Shown: in pieces, positions 48,673-59,008 of the stretch
Numbering within the stretch: position 1 is the first letter of the stretch
Layout: each line of letters starts with the position of its first letter
Assembly (NCBI RefSeq): GCF_022848905.1
Contig: NZ_JAFIRA010000007.1
Coordinates: forward strand, 49,723 to 113,722
Length of the DNA stretch: 64,000 bases
Reading direction: 5' to 3'
Origin: Thermostichus vulcanus str. 'Rupite'
GTDB lineage: Bacteria; Cyanobacteriota; Cyanobacteriia; Thermostichales; Thermostichaceae
Translations under genes and position numbers: made by a program
Notes under the pieces: generated by a model
What the model saw: the letters and a program-made list of their open reading frames with translations, nothing else
Databases searched by the model: none
What the model was told of the DNA's origin: nothing

Positions 48673-49434
48673 ATGAAAGGAACACCGCCTCTCTCGGATC
48701 GACCACTGATCGGCATTACCACTCGCAATCGTAACGACGAGGGCAACTTTATCGCGCCGGGCCGTTACATCGACGCCATTCGAGCTGCCGGCGGGATCCC
48801 CGTCCTCTTTCCTCCAGGCGAGAGTGAACCCCAGGTTTTGTTGTCTTTGGTGGATGGATTGGTGTTGACGGGGGGTGGCGATCTCTGCCCCAGCACCTAT
48901 GGTGAGGATCCAGAACATCCCAAAGTGCGCTATGTCAACTCAGAACGGGATCGGTTTGAGGTGGCGCTAGCTGAAGCGGTGATGATGCAAGGGATCCCTG
49001 TGTTGGGCATTTGTCGGGGGATGCAGTTGTTGAATGTGGTCAGTGGGGGCAAGCTGATCCCGCACATACCGGATGTGTACGATGAGTTGGATCATTTCAA
49101 CCCCGAAGATCGCAAGCCGATTCGACACAAAGTCAGCCTTCTCAACTCAACCCGACTGCAGCAAATCATCGGTGCTCAGGAAATCTCGGTAGTATCTTGG
49201 CATCATCAGGCCATTTGTGATGTACCGGCGGGGTGGCGTTTGTCCGCTTGCTCTACTGATGAGCTGATTGAGGCGATCGAGCACGAAACCCACCCTTGGG
49301 CAGTCGCCGTGCAGTGGCACCCGGAGTTTACCTTTGAAGAGGCGGAGCATTTTCGTTTGTTTCAAGCATTTGTGCAGGCAGCCCGTCAGTTTTCGCCACG
49401 CTTGATGAGCCAGGTAACACCCCAGGTGGCCTAG
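48673..49434 (+). CDS. Gamma-glutamyl-gamma-aminobutyrate hydrolase-like class I amidotransferase
   Basis: A 253-residue protein of the PuuD/peptidase C26 type. It starts PLIGITTRNRNDEGNFIAPG and has VDGLVLTGGGDLCPSTYGED, the nucleophile elbow VLGICRGMQLLNVVSGG (Cys), VVSWHHQAICDVP and the catalytic His-Glu in VAVQWHPEF. PuuD hydrolyses gamma-glutamyl-GABA in putrescine degradation. No other puu genes are near, so the substrate in this organism is uncertain. ATG start, six bases after an inverted repeat. Confidence 0.87.
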   Translation: MKGTPPLSDRPLIGITTRNRNDEGNFIAPGRYIDAIRAAGGIPVLFPPGESEPQVLLSLVDGLVLTGGGDLCPSTYGEDPEHPKVRYVNSERDRFEVALAEAVMMQGIPVLGICRGMQLLNVVSGGKLIPHIPDVYDELDHFNPEDRKPIRHKVSLLNSTRLQQIIGAQEISVVSWHHQAICDVPAGWRLSACSTDELIEAIEHETHPWAVAVQWHPEFTFEEAEHFRLFQAFVQAARQFSPRLMSQVTPQVA

Positions 49435-49767
49435 ACAGGGTTTTGACTTTTCCCTTTTCCAACCTTTCCCAACCCCAAAAAACGCCAGCTCTGGTGCTGG
49501 CTTACGCCGGACGAAACGATTGAAGTTGCTTGCACTTGCAGATCACCAGCCAGCCCTGGGGTTTTATCAGTTCGGCACGGATTTGGAACCCATCAGGAGA
49601 TGGGGCTTGAGATATCCTTGGGGACACTGGGAACGGTCAGGCGATCCAAGCAAGGGCAAGGGGTGGAAAGAACTTTGCCCTCCTCCTCAGCCAGGTTAAG
49701 GGGGGTGGGAAAGGGAACCCTTTCATCCATCATCAAGTCAGTTCAGCAGTAGCCCTCTCTCCTCACG
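49435..49767. other. 333-base intergenic region before cobN
   Basis: No gene is seen. It contains a small inverted repeat (GCCAGC...GCTGGC near 49486-49503) and, further on, GGGAACGGTC and CAGCCAGG words that loosely recall parts of a cobalamin riboswitch, but the complete conserved core is not recognisable by eye. Confidence 0.4.
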
Positions 49768-51984
49768 ATGCATCGAATTGCAGCCATACCGGGGGGATGG
49801 GATCCCTCCCAAGCTGGGGTGATTTTCCTAGAGCAGGATCCGGCTCCTGTGGTGGTGCTGACGGCAGCGGATACCGACTTGGGGGCACTGGCTGGGGCGA
49901 TGCAGCTGTTGCCGGAGGGATTCCCGGCGGTGCGGGCGGCCAATTTGTTGCAGTTGCAGCAGCCCTTGAGCATAGACGACTATGCCGAGACCGTTTTGCG
50001 GCAGGCGCGGCTGATCCTGATTCGGCTGTTGGGGGGGCGGGCCTACTGGAGCTATGGGCTGGAGGTGGTCAAACAGGTGGCTGCCGAGCAGGGATCCCAT
50101 CTGATTGTGATACCGGGGGATGATCGTCCCGATTGGGATTTGGTCAGCCATTCCACCGTCAGCTTGGCTGTGGCGGATCGGGTGTGGCAGTACTGGCTGG
50201 AGGGGGGATCCGAGAACGTGGCCGCCTGTCTTACCTTCTTGGCTACGGAACTTTTGGGCTATCCCTATCCGGTGCGGGATCCCCAGGTGCTACCCCGGCT
50301 GGGGATTTACCGGCCCTCTATACCCCCCGTCCAGGATGCGGCTGCCCCGAAGGTGGGGATTTTGCTCTATCGCGCCCATGTGTTGGCGGGCAATACGGAG
50401 CCGGTGGATCAACTGGCGGCAGCCTTGGCCCAGCGGGGATTACAGCCCCTTTGCCTCTACACCTACGGTCTCCAGGAACCCGACCTACCCCAAGCAATAC
50501 GGGATCATTTTGGCGGCAAAATTGAAGTTTTGTTAAATACCACCAGTTTTTCTTTGGCCCGCTTGGACAGGGACCAACCGGATGTCAGCCTATGGCAAGA
50601 ACTGGATGTACCGGTGTTGCAGGTGATCTTAAGTGGTGGATCCCGGCCCAGTTGGCAAGCCTCCCCCCAGGGGCTGGGGGCGCGAGACTTGGCTATGAAT
50701 GTAGCCCTACCGGAGGTGGATGGGCGAGTTATCAGCCGGGCGGTTTCTTTCAAGACGGTGCGGCAAGCGGATCCCTGGCTACAAACGGAGGTGATGGCCT
50801 ATGAGGCTGTGCCGGATCGGGTGGAGTTTGTCGCAGAGTCGGCGGCCCGCTGGGTGAAGTTACGGCGTACTCCCATTCCAGAGCGGCGGCTGGCCTTGAT
50901 CTTGGCCAATTACCCCAATCGGGATGGGCGGCTGGCCAATGGCGTCGGCTTGGATACTCCCGCCAGCTGTGTCCAGATTCTCCAGGCCCTTCAGGCAGCC
51001 GGCTACGGGATCCCCCATCTCCCCCAAAGTGGGGATGAACTGATCAGCTGGCTCACCCAGAGCTACACCTACGATCCCCTCGGATCCCTGCGACCGGCCC
51101 AGCAATTTCTTTCTGCCCAGATTTATCAAGAGTGGTTCCGGCAACTGCCGGACGGGATCCAAGCCCAGCTCATCCAGCAATGGGGGGAGCCGTCCCCTGA
51201 GGATATTCCGGTTGTCGGTTTACCGTTGGGACAGGTGTTTATCGGCATCCAACCGCCACGGGGGTATGACCGGGATCCGGCCTTGAATTACCATGCTCCC
51301 GATTTGGTGCCTCCCCATGAGTACTTGGCTTTTTACCTGTGGCTACGGCAGGTATTTGGAGCACAGGCCATCGTGCATGTGGGCAAGCACGGCAACCTGG
51401 AATGGCTACCGGGCAAGGGATCCGCTCTGTCTGCCGAGTGTTACCCAGAGATTGCCTTGGGGCCAATGCCTCACTTTTACCCGTTTATTGTCAATGATCC
51501 GGGGGAGGGATCCCAAGCCAAGCGGCGTGCCCAAGCAGTGATCATTGACCATCTCACGCCACCCCTCACCCGCGCCGAGTTGTATGGCCCCTTGGCGGAA
51601 TTGGAGCGGCTAATGGATGAATATGTGCAAGCGGAACAATTGGATCCCAAACGTTGCCCTCTGATTCGTGCCCAAATCCAGGAATTAGCCCAGACCGAAC
51701 ATTTACATGAGCAGTTCAATCTGGAAACAGAGGAAGATCTGAATCGGTTGGATGGCTATCTGTGTGAGCTGAAAGAATCCCAGATTCGGGATGGGTTACA
51801 TATTTTGGGCCGGATCCCAACAGGAGATCAACTGATCGATTTGCTAGTGGCTTTGGCGCGCTACCCCGGCAACGGTCAACTGGGTCTGACTCAAGCCATT
51901 GCCCAAGACTGGGGCTGGGAATGGGATCCCCTGACCGCCAATTTAACGGATCCCTGGGGGACACATTCTACGAAGCCAGAGTGA
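49768..51984 (+). CDS. cobN: Cobaltochelatase CobN, N-terminal part only
   Basis: CobN is the large subunit that binds hydrogenobyrinate diamide and inserts cobalt in aerobic-type B12 synthesis. It is related to the magnesium chelatase subunit ChlH and usually 1,200-1,300 residues. Here the frame ends at residue 738. Recognisable parts include VVVLTAADTDLGALAGAMQL, NYPNRDGRLANGVGLDTPAS, HVGKHGNLEWLPGKGSALS, FIVNDPGEGSQAKRRAQAV, IIDHLTPPLTRAELYG and ESQIRDGLHILGRIPTGDQL. The last residues (DPLTANLTDPWGTHSTKPE) leave the family pattern just before the stop, and the missing ~500 C-terminal residues are not found downstream in any frame. It could be a split gene with the second half elsewhere, or a truncation. 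ATG start. Confidence 0.85.
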   Translation: MHRIAAIPGGWDPSQAGVIFLEQDPAPVVVLTAADTDLGALAGAMQLLPEGFPAVRAANLLQLQQPLSIDDYAETVLRQARLILIRLLGGRAYWSYGLEVVKQVAAEQGSHLIVIPGDDRPDWDLVSHSTVSLAVADRVWQYWLEGGSENVAACLTFLATELLGYPYPVRDPQVLPRLGIYRPSIPPVQDAAAPKVGILLYRAHVLAGNTEPVDQLAAALAQRGLQPLCLYTYGLQEPDLPQAIRDHFGGKIEVLLNTTSFSLARLDRDQPDVSLWQELDVPVLQVILSGGSRPSWQASPQGLGARDLAMNVALPEVDGRVISRAVSFKTVRQADPWLQTEVMAYEAVPDRVEFVAESAARWVKLRRTPIPERRLALILANYPNRDGRLANGVGLDTPASCVQILQALQAAGYGIPHLPQSGDELISWLTQSYTYDPLGSLRPAQQFLSAQIYQEWFRQLPDGIQAQLIQQWGEPSPEDIPVVGLPLGQVFIGIQPPRGYDRDPALNYHAPDLVPPHEYLAFYLWLRQVFGAQAIVHVGKHGNLEWLPGKGSALSAECYPEIALGPMPHFYPFIVNDPGEGSQAKRRAQAVIIDHLTPPLTRAELYGPLAELERLMDEYVQAEQLDPKRCPLIRAQIQELAQTEHLHEQFNLETEEDLNRLDGYLCELKESQIRDGLHILGRIPTGDQLIDLLVALARYPGNGQLGLTQAIAQDWGWEWDPLTANLTDPWGTHSTKPE

Positions 51985-52116
51985 AAAATCAAATCAATAG
52001 CAACGAACAAAGGGGCTGACGAGGATCCCTCAATCAACCCCTCCGTGATCAGTACTTTGCTATCAGCAAACTAGGTTACGAGTAACCGATTGAGCCAGTA
52101 GCAGCCGCCAGCAAGA

Positions 52117-52419
52117 TCAATAGCGGCTTTGGAAGTTGCGACGACGATCGCCACCGCCACCAAAGGCAGGGCGCTCCTCCCGTGGACGAGCCTTGTTCAC
52201 TTTCAGATCACGCCCCATCCACTCCGCTCCATCCAGAGCAGCAATGGCAGCTTCTTCTTCAGTGTCCGAGCTCATTTCCACAAAGCCAAAACCCCGAATG
52301 CGGCCTGTTTCACGGTCAGCAGGGATCTGCACCCGCTTCACAGAACCATACTCAGCAAAAACAGCGGTCAAATCCGCCTCAGTTACCTTAAAGGAAAGGT
52401 TACCGACATAAATCGACAT
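52117..52419 (-). CDS. RRM-type RNA-binding protein (cyanobacterial Rbp)
   Basis: A 100-residue protein with one RNA recognition motif. RNP2 is IYVGNLSF and RNP1 is RGFGFVEM, with AIAALDGAEWMGRDLKVNKA completing the domain. A short Gly/Arg-rich tail (FGGGGDRRRNFQSRY) follows, as in cold-inducible Rbp proteins of cyanobacteria. Those genes are often cold-regulated through a long 5' leader, and about 200 bases without a gene separate this start from valS. ATG start preceded by GGAGATCTG. Confidence 0.94.
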   Translation of the reverse strand: MSIYVGNLSFKVTEADLTAVFAEYGSVKRVQIPADRETGRIRGFGFVEMSSDTEEEAAIAALDGAEWMGRDLKVNKARPREERPAFGGGGDRRRNFQSRY

Positions 52420-52621
52420 GAACAGATCTCCGAAAGAGAGAGAGTACCAACAACTGAGATGTTCGGAGAGCCGTCTGCCAATACAAAACGTGAAAACCCG
52501 TCAAGACCAGAAGAAACGAACACTGCAACCGACAAAAATCTCAACTCTCAGCATAACACAGAGCCAGAACCTCACCCACCCCGTTTTACAAATGGTCAAC
52601 ATGACCCCTCCGATGGCCGGA

Positions 52622-55363
52622 TCAACCCAACTTTTGCAACCGGGACTTCAGCAGGGTGATCTGGGCATCCAGCTCCGCCAACTGCTCCCGATGGGTTTGT
52701 ACCACCTCTGGGTTGGCCCGACTGATGAAATGGGGGTTCTCTAGGCGAGAGCGGATCCCTTGGGCTTCTTTCTCAATTTTGGCGATGTCTTTTTGCAGCT
52801 TGGCCCGCAGCGCCTCCACATCCACCAGCCCCGCCAACGGCATCAACACCTGAATGGTACCCACCACGCCCGCCGCCACCTGTTTGGGTTCGGAGGCCAG
52901 AGATCCCGTGATTTCCAGGGATTCGGCCTTGGTCAGCTCCTGAATGTAGGCCCGTGCTTCGGTGAGGATCCGTTGCTCCGTTGAATCGGTGGTTAGCAAG
53001 ATGGCCGTGATGCTCTGACTGGGCTTGAGGCCCGCTTCTGCCCGCAGGTTACGCAGGCTGCTAATGGTCTGGATCACCAAAGCAAACTCCCGCTCCAGAG
53101 TAGGATTCACCCAAGCAAAATCCGGCTCAGGGTAGGCTTGGACTGAAATTGAGGTGGTTTGCTGGGCTTGGGTCAAAATCTGCCAGATCTCTTCCGTGAT
53201 GTGGGGCATCCAGGGGTGCAATAGCTTAAGGATGCTTTCCAATGCCGTGGCCAACACCTGTTGAGCGGTGCGTTTGGAGGTGACATCCTCCCCCCGCAGG
53301 CGGGGCTTAACCAGCTCAATATACCAATCGCAAAAGTCATCCCAGATCAACGAGTAGAGCAGCCGCGCCCCTTCCCCCAGGCCATAAGCCTCCAGTTCCT
53401 CAATCACCTGGGCCGTGCAGGAGTGTAGCCGCGACAGGATCCAACGGTCTACCAATTCCAGCTGCTCTGGGGAGGGGGATCCCAACTGGGCGGGGGTTTG
53501 CCCCTCCAGGTTCATCAACACAAAGCGGGAGGCGTTCCAGATCTTGTTGGCAAAGTTGCGGGCTGCCTCAACGCTGGCACTCTCTCCCGTTTTGCGGTCG
53601 TAGGCTAAGCGTATATCCTGCCCCGCTCCCACCACTTCTTTGACGAGGGCATAGCGCAGGGCATCGGTGCCGTATTTGTCCAATAGCTCCAATGGGTCGA
53701 TGCCATTGCCCTTAGATTTGGACATTTTCGCCCCATGTTCATCCCGCACTAGACCATTGATATAGACATCCTTGAAGGGGATCTGGCCGGTGAACTGGGA
53801 TCCCATCATGGTCATGCGGGCTACCCAAAAGAAAATGATGTCAAAGCCCGTAGACATCAGGGAGTTGGGGTAGTAGCGTTTGAGATCTTCGGTGTCATCC
53901 GGCCAGCCCAAGGTGGAAAAGGGCCACAACCCGGAACTAAACCAGGTATCCAGCACATCGGGATCCTGCTGTACTGCCTCCACCTCAGGACCAAATTTTT
54001 CCCGTGCCTTGACAAGGGCCTCCTGCTCATGACGAGCTACCACAAAAGCCTGCGGATCCCCGGGAATCTGACCCTCAATGACTGGATACCAAGCCGGGAT
54101 CTGATGGCCCCACCACAATTGCCGCGAGATGCACCAGGGGCGCAGCTTTTCTAGCCAGCCGGTATAAACCTTCGTCCAGCGCTCCGGCACAAAGCGGGGG
54201 CTGTTGTTGCGGTATTCTTCTTCTAGGCAACGGGCCGCCATGCCCGACACATCGCAAAACCATTGGATGGAGAGCAACGGCTCAATCGGTACACCCCCCC
54301 GGTCGCTGTGGGGCACGGTGTGGGTGTAGTCCTCCACCTTCTCCAAGAGGCCATGCGCCTCAAACCATTGCACCACCTTCTGACGGGCCACAAAGCGATC
54401 CAGCCCCGTGAAGGGATCCCCGTTCTCGTTCAGGGTGCCGTCCTTGTTGAGAATGTTGATCATGGGCAAATGGTGTCGCTGGCCGATCTCAAAGTCGTTC
54501 GGGTCGTGGGCCGGGGTGATCTTGACGCAGCCGGAGCCAAAGCTGGCATCCACATACTCATCGCCAATGATCGGGATTAGCCGATCCTTAATGGGCAATT
54601 TGATCTGCTGACCGATCAGGTGCTTGTAGCGCTCGTCGGAGGGGTTCACGGCCACGGCAGTATCCCCCAGCATGGTTTCGGGGCGGGTGGTGGCTACTAC
54701 CAAGTAGTGGTCGGGATCCGCCGCCAGGGGATAGCGAAAATGCCACAGGTGGCCCTTCACTTCCTTGTCATCCAGCTCAATATCCGATACCGCCGACTGG
54801 GTGGCCGGACACCAGTTAACCAAATACTCGCCCCGGTAGATTAGCCCCGCCTCATGCAGCCGCACAAATGCCTCGATCACCGCCCGGTTGAGGCCCTCAT
54901 CCATGGTGAAGCGATCCCGGCTCCAATCCAACGATAGACCCAAGCGCCGCAGCTGGCCCTTAATGATGCCCTGAGACTGCTCCTTCCAGGCCCAGGCCCG
55001 CTCCAGAAACGCTTCCCGGCCCAGATCAAAACGGCTTTTGCCCTCCTGGCGCAGTTGGTTCTCTAGGATGGTATGAACAGCAATGCTGGCGTGGTCGGTA
55101 CCTGGCACCCAGAGGACGTTGTAGCCCCGCATCCGCTTATAGCGAGTCACCACATCCGGCAACGTAAAGGCAAAGGCATGACCCATGTGCAAGTTGCCCG
55201 TCACGTTGGGAGGGGGCAGCACCATGCTAAAGGGATCCCCTGGTGCCCTCGGATCCGCCACATAAAAGCCCTGCTCCTCCCAAAAGCTCTGCCACTTCGG
55301 CTCGGTTTCAAAAGGGTTGTATTGGCTGGGCAAGTTAGAGACTTGGGGAGTCGCGACGGTCAT
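52622..55363 (-). CDS. valS: Valyl-tRNA synthetase
   Basis: Class I aminoacyl-tRNA synthetase of 913 residues. The HIGH region is [20 protein letters not shown] and the KMSKS loop is [17 protein letters not shown]. The editing domain lies between them ([18 protein letters not shown]). The anticodon-binding helical domain follows near residue 620, and a C-terminal coiled coil (about 840-913, [19 protein letters not shown]) is the ValRS arm that contacts tRNA. ATG start. Followed by rbp on the same strand after a 200-base gap. Confidence 0.97.
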   Translation of the reverse strand: MTVATPQVSNLPSQYNPFETEPKWQSFWEEQGFYVADPRAPGDPFSMVLPPPNVTGNLHMGHAFAFTLPDVVTRYKRMRGYNVLWVPGTDHASIAVHTILENQLRQEGKSRFDLGREAFLERAWAWKEQSQGIIKGQLRRLGLSLDWSRDRFTMDEGLNRAVIEAFVRLHEAGLIYRGEYLVNWCPATQSAVSDIELDDKEVKGHLWHFRYPLAADPDHYLVVATTRPETMLGDTAVAVNPSDERYKHLIGQQIKLPIKDRLIPIIGDEYVDASFGSGCVKITPAHDPNDFEIGQRHHLPMINILNKDGTLNENGDPFTGLDRFVARQKVVQWFEAHGLLEKVEDYTHTVPHSDRGGVPIEPLLSIQWFCDVSGMAARCLEEEYRNNSPRFVPERWTKVYTGWLEKLRPWCISRQLWWGHQIPAWYPVIEGQIPGDPQAFVVARHEQEALVKAREKFGPEVEAVQQDPDVLDTWFSSGLWPFSTLGWPDDTEDLKRYYPNSLMSTGFDIIFFWVARMTMMGSQFTGQIPFKDVYINGLVRDEHGAKMSKSKGNGIDPLELLDKYGTDALRYALVKEVVGAGQDIRLAYDRKTGESASVEAARNFANKIWNASRFVLMNLEGQTPAQLGSPSPEQLELVDRWILSRLHSCTAQVIEELEAYGLGEGARLLYSLIWDDFCDWYIELVKPRLRGEDVTSKRTAQQVLATALESILKLLHPWMPHITEEIWQILTQAQQTTSISVQAYPEPDFAWVNPTLEREFALVIQTISSLRNLRAEAGLKPSQSITAILLTTDSTEQRILTEARAYIQELTKAESLEITGSLASEPKQVAAGVVGTIQVLMPLAGLVDVEALRAKLQKDIAKIEKEAQGIRSRLENPHFISRANPEVVQTHREQLAELDAQITLLKSRLQKLG

Positions 55364-55585
55364 GAGGAGAGCAGGTAAAGGGTTGTAAAGTGTGGAATCA
55401 CCCTATAGATTAGCAGTCCAACACCCTACTCTTCTTTGGGATGGGGTGACCCAGCTGTGAGCTGAAGTATTGATCCAGCTCACCTAGAAGAGAAACACCC
55501 CAGGCGCGGGTGCTGCTATCGCTCACATTTGGGTGCAACCCTATCATCAACCCCTCCCCAGTTCAGTAAGGTTTGCAGGCTGACC

Positions 55586-56407
55586 CTACGATCCAGAGTA
55601 AGCGTTGAGCAACTCCATGCAGTAGAACACCAAGGGTGCGGTGAACACATAGCTATCCCCCCGATCCAAAATGCCGCCGTGGCCAGGGATCAGATCCCCA
55701 GAATCCTTGACCCCGGCATCCCGCTTCATCAGGGATTCCGTTAAATCTCCCAACAAACTGGTCAACCCGATCAAAAAACCCAGGACTCCACCGCTGAGCC
55801 AGCCCCAAGGCCAGCCCAAGTAGTTAGCTCCCGCCACCGCCAGCGACATACTGGCGGCAATACCTGCCACCGCCCCTTCAACAGTTTTTTTCGGGCTGAG
55901 GATGGACAATTTGGTGCGCCCGAAGGCCCGCCCACACAGGTAGGCCCCCACATCCGCCGCGATCACACAGCCCATCGCCAACAGGGTAATCCGTAAGCCT
56001 TCTCCGGTTGCTTCTGAGAAGGGCAAGGCCCGCACCCGAATCCAAAAACTGGGTAACAACGCGCAGTAAAACAACCCCAAAATTGAGGTGGCAATGTCGG
56101 CAATGGTGGCCACCTTCGGCTTGAAGAGCAAATAAAAGCAGATCACGGATCCGGCCACGATGAAAGCAGGGCTTGTCCATTCCGGCTTCACCTGCTGCAA
56201 AATCACCAAAATCTGGCTGGAAAACATGGTGGTGCGCATGGCCGGGGCATTGCCCTTCGCCTGCACCAAGCGGAAAAACTCCAATTGCGCCAAAAAAATG
56301 ATCAGCCCAATCGCCGCCGTAAAATACCAACCCCCTAGCAGGGTGACCATCAGAGCAAACAGCATCGCCGCAGCGCCGCTGACCAAACGTGCTCCCATCA
56401 TGCGCAT
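55586..56407 (-). CDS. cdsA: Phosphatidate cytidylyltransferase
   Basis: Makes CDP-diacylglycerol from phosphatidate and CTP, the precursor of phosphatidylglycerol, which thylakoids require. A 273-residue membrane protein with about seven hydrophobic segments. The CdsA signature is near the C-terminus: SLLGDLTESLMKRDAGVKDS then LIPGHGGILDRGDSYVF, with the Asp residues that bind metals. KLSILSPKKTVEGAVAG is also typical. The ATG at 56407 is followed by more in-frame ATGs (MRMMGARL), so the exact start is uncertain by a few residues. Divergent from pdhA. Confidence 0.95.
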   Translation of the reverse strand: MRMMGARLVSGAAAMLFALMVTLLGGWYFTAAIGLIIFLAQLEFFRLVQAKGNAPAMRTTMFSSQILVILQQVKPEWTSPAFIVAGSVICFYLLFKPKVATIADIATSILGLFYCALLPSFWIRVRALPFSEATGEGLRITLLAMGCVIAADVGAYLCGRAFGRTKLSILSPKKTVEGAVAGIAASMSLAVAGANYLGWPWGWLSGGVLGFLIGLTSLLGDLTESLMKRDAGVKDSGDLIPGHGGILDRGDSYVFTAPLVFYCMELLNAYSGS

Positions 56408-56646
56408 CCGGTCGCGTGAATCGAAGGATTCCAGGCTGCCTCAGATCCTCCATCAAGTCGGGAAAAGCTGTACCGCTGCTGCAATGGAAAAGCCCCTTAC
56501 CTTAGCCTCTCAGTTTAACCTTCTCGGTCGCCGGACAACCTCTCCATCCCACCAGGCAAGGGATCCCTTCGTGAGGCTGCAATCTGGCCGGGGCATGTGA
56601 TAATTGATGGACTGCAAAGATTTGTCACCTTTGGCCCTTTCCCAGC

Positions 56647-57648
56647 ATGGTTCAGGAACTTACGCCCCCCTTGTCTACGGCTCGCATTTCTGCCGAAGAG
56701 GCCCGTATGCTCTATCAGGATATGACGCTAGGCCGTTTGTTCGAAGACAAATGCGCCGAGATGTACTACAAGGGCAAGATGTTTGGCTTTGTGCATCTCT
56801 ACAACGGTCAGGAGGCGGTTTCCACTGGGGTGATCAAAGCTCTGAAACCCAGCGACTACGTCTGCAGTACCTATCGGGATCACGTCCATGCCCTTAGCAC
56901 TGGGATCCCGGCTCGGGCGGTGATGGCAGAACTCTTTGGCAAGGCCACGGGGTGCAGCAAGGGGCGAGGAGGCTCGATGCACCTGTTCTCCTCAGAACAC
57001 AACTTCCTGGGGGGCTATGCTTTTGTGGCGGAAGGGATCCCGGTGGCCACAGGGGCAGCCTTTTCCGCCAAGTACCGGGGTACCGACCAAGTCACCGCCT
57101 GCTTCTTTGGGGATGGAGCCTGTAACAACGGCCAGTTTTACGAATGCTTAAATATGGCCGCCCTCTGGAAATTACCGATTCTGTACGTGGTGGAAAATAA
57201 CTTCTGGGCCATCGGTATGGCTCACGAACGCGCCACCTCCGATACCGATATCTATCGCAAAGGCCCGGCCTTCGGCATGCCTGGTTATCGAGTGGATGGG
57301 ATGGATGTGCTGGCGGTACGAGAAGCGGCCCAACAGGCGATTGAGCGGGCCCGCGCGGGAGAAGGCCCCACCCTGCTAGAGTGCATTACCTATCGGTTTC
57401 GGGGACACTCTTTGGCGGATCCAGACGAGCTGCGCAGCCCTGAGGAGAAGGAGTTTTGGCGGCAACGGGATCCGATTAAACAACTGGAACGCTATGCCCT
57501 AGAGCACAACTTGATGAGCGAAGCCGAGTTTCAAGCCATTCAAGCGGAGACCACGGCGCTGATTGAAGATGCCGTCACCTTTGCCCTGGAAAGCCCAGAG
57601 CCTACCTTGGATGAGCTTTATCGCTTTGTTTTTGCAGAGGACGAGTGA
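56647..57648 (+). CDS. pdhA: Pyruvate dehydrogenase E1 component, alpha subunit
   Basis: Thiamine-diphosphate-dependent decarboxylation of pyruvate feeding acetyl-CoA synthesis; heterotetramer with PdhB. The 333-residue length fits cyanobacterial and plastid PdhA. Motifs: [20 protein letters not shown] at the start, [20 protein letters not shown], the ThDP-binding [20 protein letters not shown] to [11 protein letters not shown], and the loop [20 protein letters not shown]. The E1 beta and E2 genes are not adjacent, as is common in cyanobacteria. ATG start. Confidence 0.96.
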   Translation: MVQELTPPLSTARISAEEARMLYQDMTLGRLFEDKCAEMYYKGKMFGFVHLYNGQEAVSTGVIKALKPSDYVCSTYRDHVHALSTGIPARAVMAELFGKATGCSKGRGGSMHLFSSEHNFLGGYAFVAEGIPVATGAAFSAKYRGTDQVTACFFGDGACNNGQFYECLNMAALWKLPILYVVENNFWAIGMAHERATSDTDIYRKGPAFGMPGYRVDGMDVLAVREAAQQAIERARAGEGPTLLECITYRFRGHSLADPDELRSPEEKEFWRQRDPIKQLERYALEHNLMSEAEFQAIQAETTALIEDAVTFALESPEPTLDELYRFVFAEDE

Positions 57649-57756
57649 GGCGGTCGCTAGCTGAGTGGGCTGCGGTCACGACCTGGAGTTAGAGTTTGTC
57701 CCTAACTCTAACTGCACAGTGGGCCTCAAAGTATCTTTACGAAGAGCAGCGTAAAG

Positions 57757-57777
57757 CCCCCGGTTTCCAACCGGGGG
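57757..57777. repeat. Left-end hairpin of the tnpB element
   Basis: Perfect inverted repeat: CCCCCGGTT and AACCGGGGG around a three-base loop. It matches the right-end hairpin at all but one position. Confidence 0.85.
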
Positions 57778-57835
57778 ATATAAGCGCACAGGCTGAATTT
57801 ATTCAGCAACAGAAATAGTACATACAATAGTCCCC

Positions 57836-59008
57836 ATGAAACGGGTCACCACCACACTCAAGCTCAAGTTTCTTGACCTCAATGCGGTCAAAGCAGAGAT
57901 GTTCGACCAGACGGTTTGTGCGACAACCGAACTGGCAAACGAACTGCTCCGCATCAGTCCAAAGGAACGAAAAGCATTAACAACCGCCAAAGTGGTGACA
58001 CCACTCAAGTCGGCCCTCTCCAACCAGGTGATTCGTGTCCTGAAGGGGAAAGCCGGCCAGCGGGTCAAACACTTCAAAGTGTTCTGGCCAGAGGTCAACA
58101 ACCAAAACTGGAAGCTGCACAAAATAGGCAGCACCTACTCGGTGAGTTTTCCCACGATTCAGGGTGACAAGCGGGTTCCCCTTGAGGTTGGCAGTTCCTA
58201 CTATGCCGAGCGTCTTGAGCGCATCCTGGCCGAACAGGATTGTGAACGGGGAACCTTGAAACTCATGAAGCTACGGGGCTGTTGGTACGCGGTTGTATCT
58301 ATCACTTGGGAAGTTCCCGAAGTGAAGAGTACGGAACGGTTAGGTGTTGACCGGGGGCAGAACCGTTTGGCAGTGGCGGCCACCCGTTGGGGTCGGGCGG
58401 TGTTTTTTGGGGGTGGAGAGGTAGCCCACCGTCGTCGTCGTTTCCAGAAGCGTCGTGCCCAGTTGCAACAGGCGGGTAAATACCGAGCACTCAAGCGACT
58501 GGAGCGCAAAGAAGCCCGTTGGATGAGGGCGGTCAACCACACCGTTAGCCGTCGCATTGTGCGGTTTGCCAATGCGGTAAATGCGGATGTGTGGATGGAA
58601 GACCTATCGGGTATCCGCCAATCCAGACAGAGCCAGAAGGCGCGTTCGGATGCCGGGAAATCGCGCCATACCTGGTCGTACTACGACCTGGAGTGGAAGG
58701 TTGCCTACAAACTGGAAATGGCGGGTAGGACGCTGCACAAGCGCCCTGCTGCCTACACATCCAAAACTGACCACAGGACAGGATTGATTGGGAAAAGGAG
58801 TGGGCATTTGTTCACCGGGCAGGACGGGTATTGCTGTGATGCCGACTGGAATGCCGCAATGAACATTGCCCAGTGGGACGGGTTTTCGTGTCCTTTGAGT
58901 CTAAAAGAAGCCCTGCCCGTAATAGGTAGGGTCGGCTCAGGGGATGGGGTATTTGGCAATCCCCTGAACTCCATGAATCCCTCACAGCTTCAAGCTGTGG
59001 GGAGCTAG
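57836..59008 (+). CDS. TnpB family RNA-guided endonuclease-like protein
   Basis: A 390-residue TnpB/OrfB protein. The three RuvC acidic residues are present: Asp in RLGVDRGQNRLAVAA, Glu in DVWMEDLSGIRQSR and Asp in YCCDADWNAAMNIAQ. The region that normally carries a four-cysteine zinc ribbon reads AYTSKTDHRTGLIGKRSGH and has almost no cysteines, as in a subgroup of cyanobacterial TnpBs I remember. TnpB proteins are RNA-guided DNA nucleases using an RNA from the element's right end. ATG at 57836 gives MKRVTTTLKLKFL. No tnpA is near. It lies between pdhA and ndhD. Confidence 0.9.
   Translation: MKRVTTTLKLKFLDLNAVKAEMFDQTVCATTELANELLRISPKERKALTTAKVVTPLKSALSNQVIRVLKGKAGQRVKHFKVFWPEVNNQNWKLHKIGSTYSVSFPTIQGDKRVPLEVGSSYYAERLERILAEQDCERGTLKLMKLRGCWYAVVSITWEVPEVKSTERLGVDRGQNRLAVAATRWGRAVFFGGGEVAHRRRRFQKRRAQLQQAGKYRALKRLERKEARWMRAVNHTVSRRIVRFANAVNADVWMEDLSGIRQSRQSQKARSDAGKSRHTWSYYDLEWKVAYKLEMAGRTLHKRPAAYTSKTDHRTGLIGKRSGHLFTGQDGYCCDADWNAAMNIAQWDGFSCPLSLKEALPVIGRVGSGDGVFGNPLNSMNPSQLQAVGS

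Noticed and set aside
52129..52659. 176-codon plus-strand frame over rbp
   Set aside because: Antisense to the RRM gene over most of its length, with unconvincing composition.
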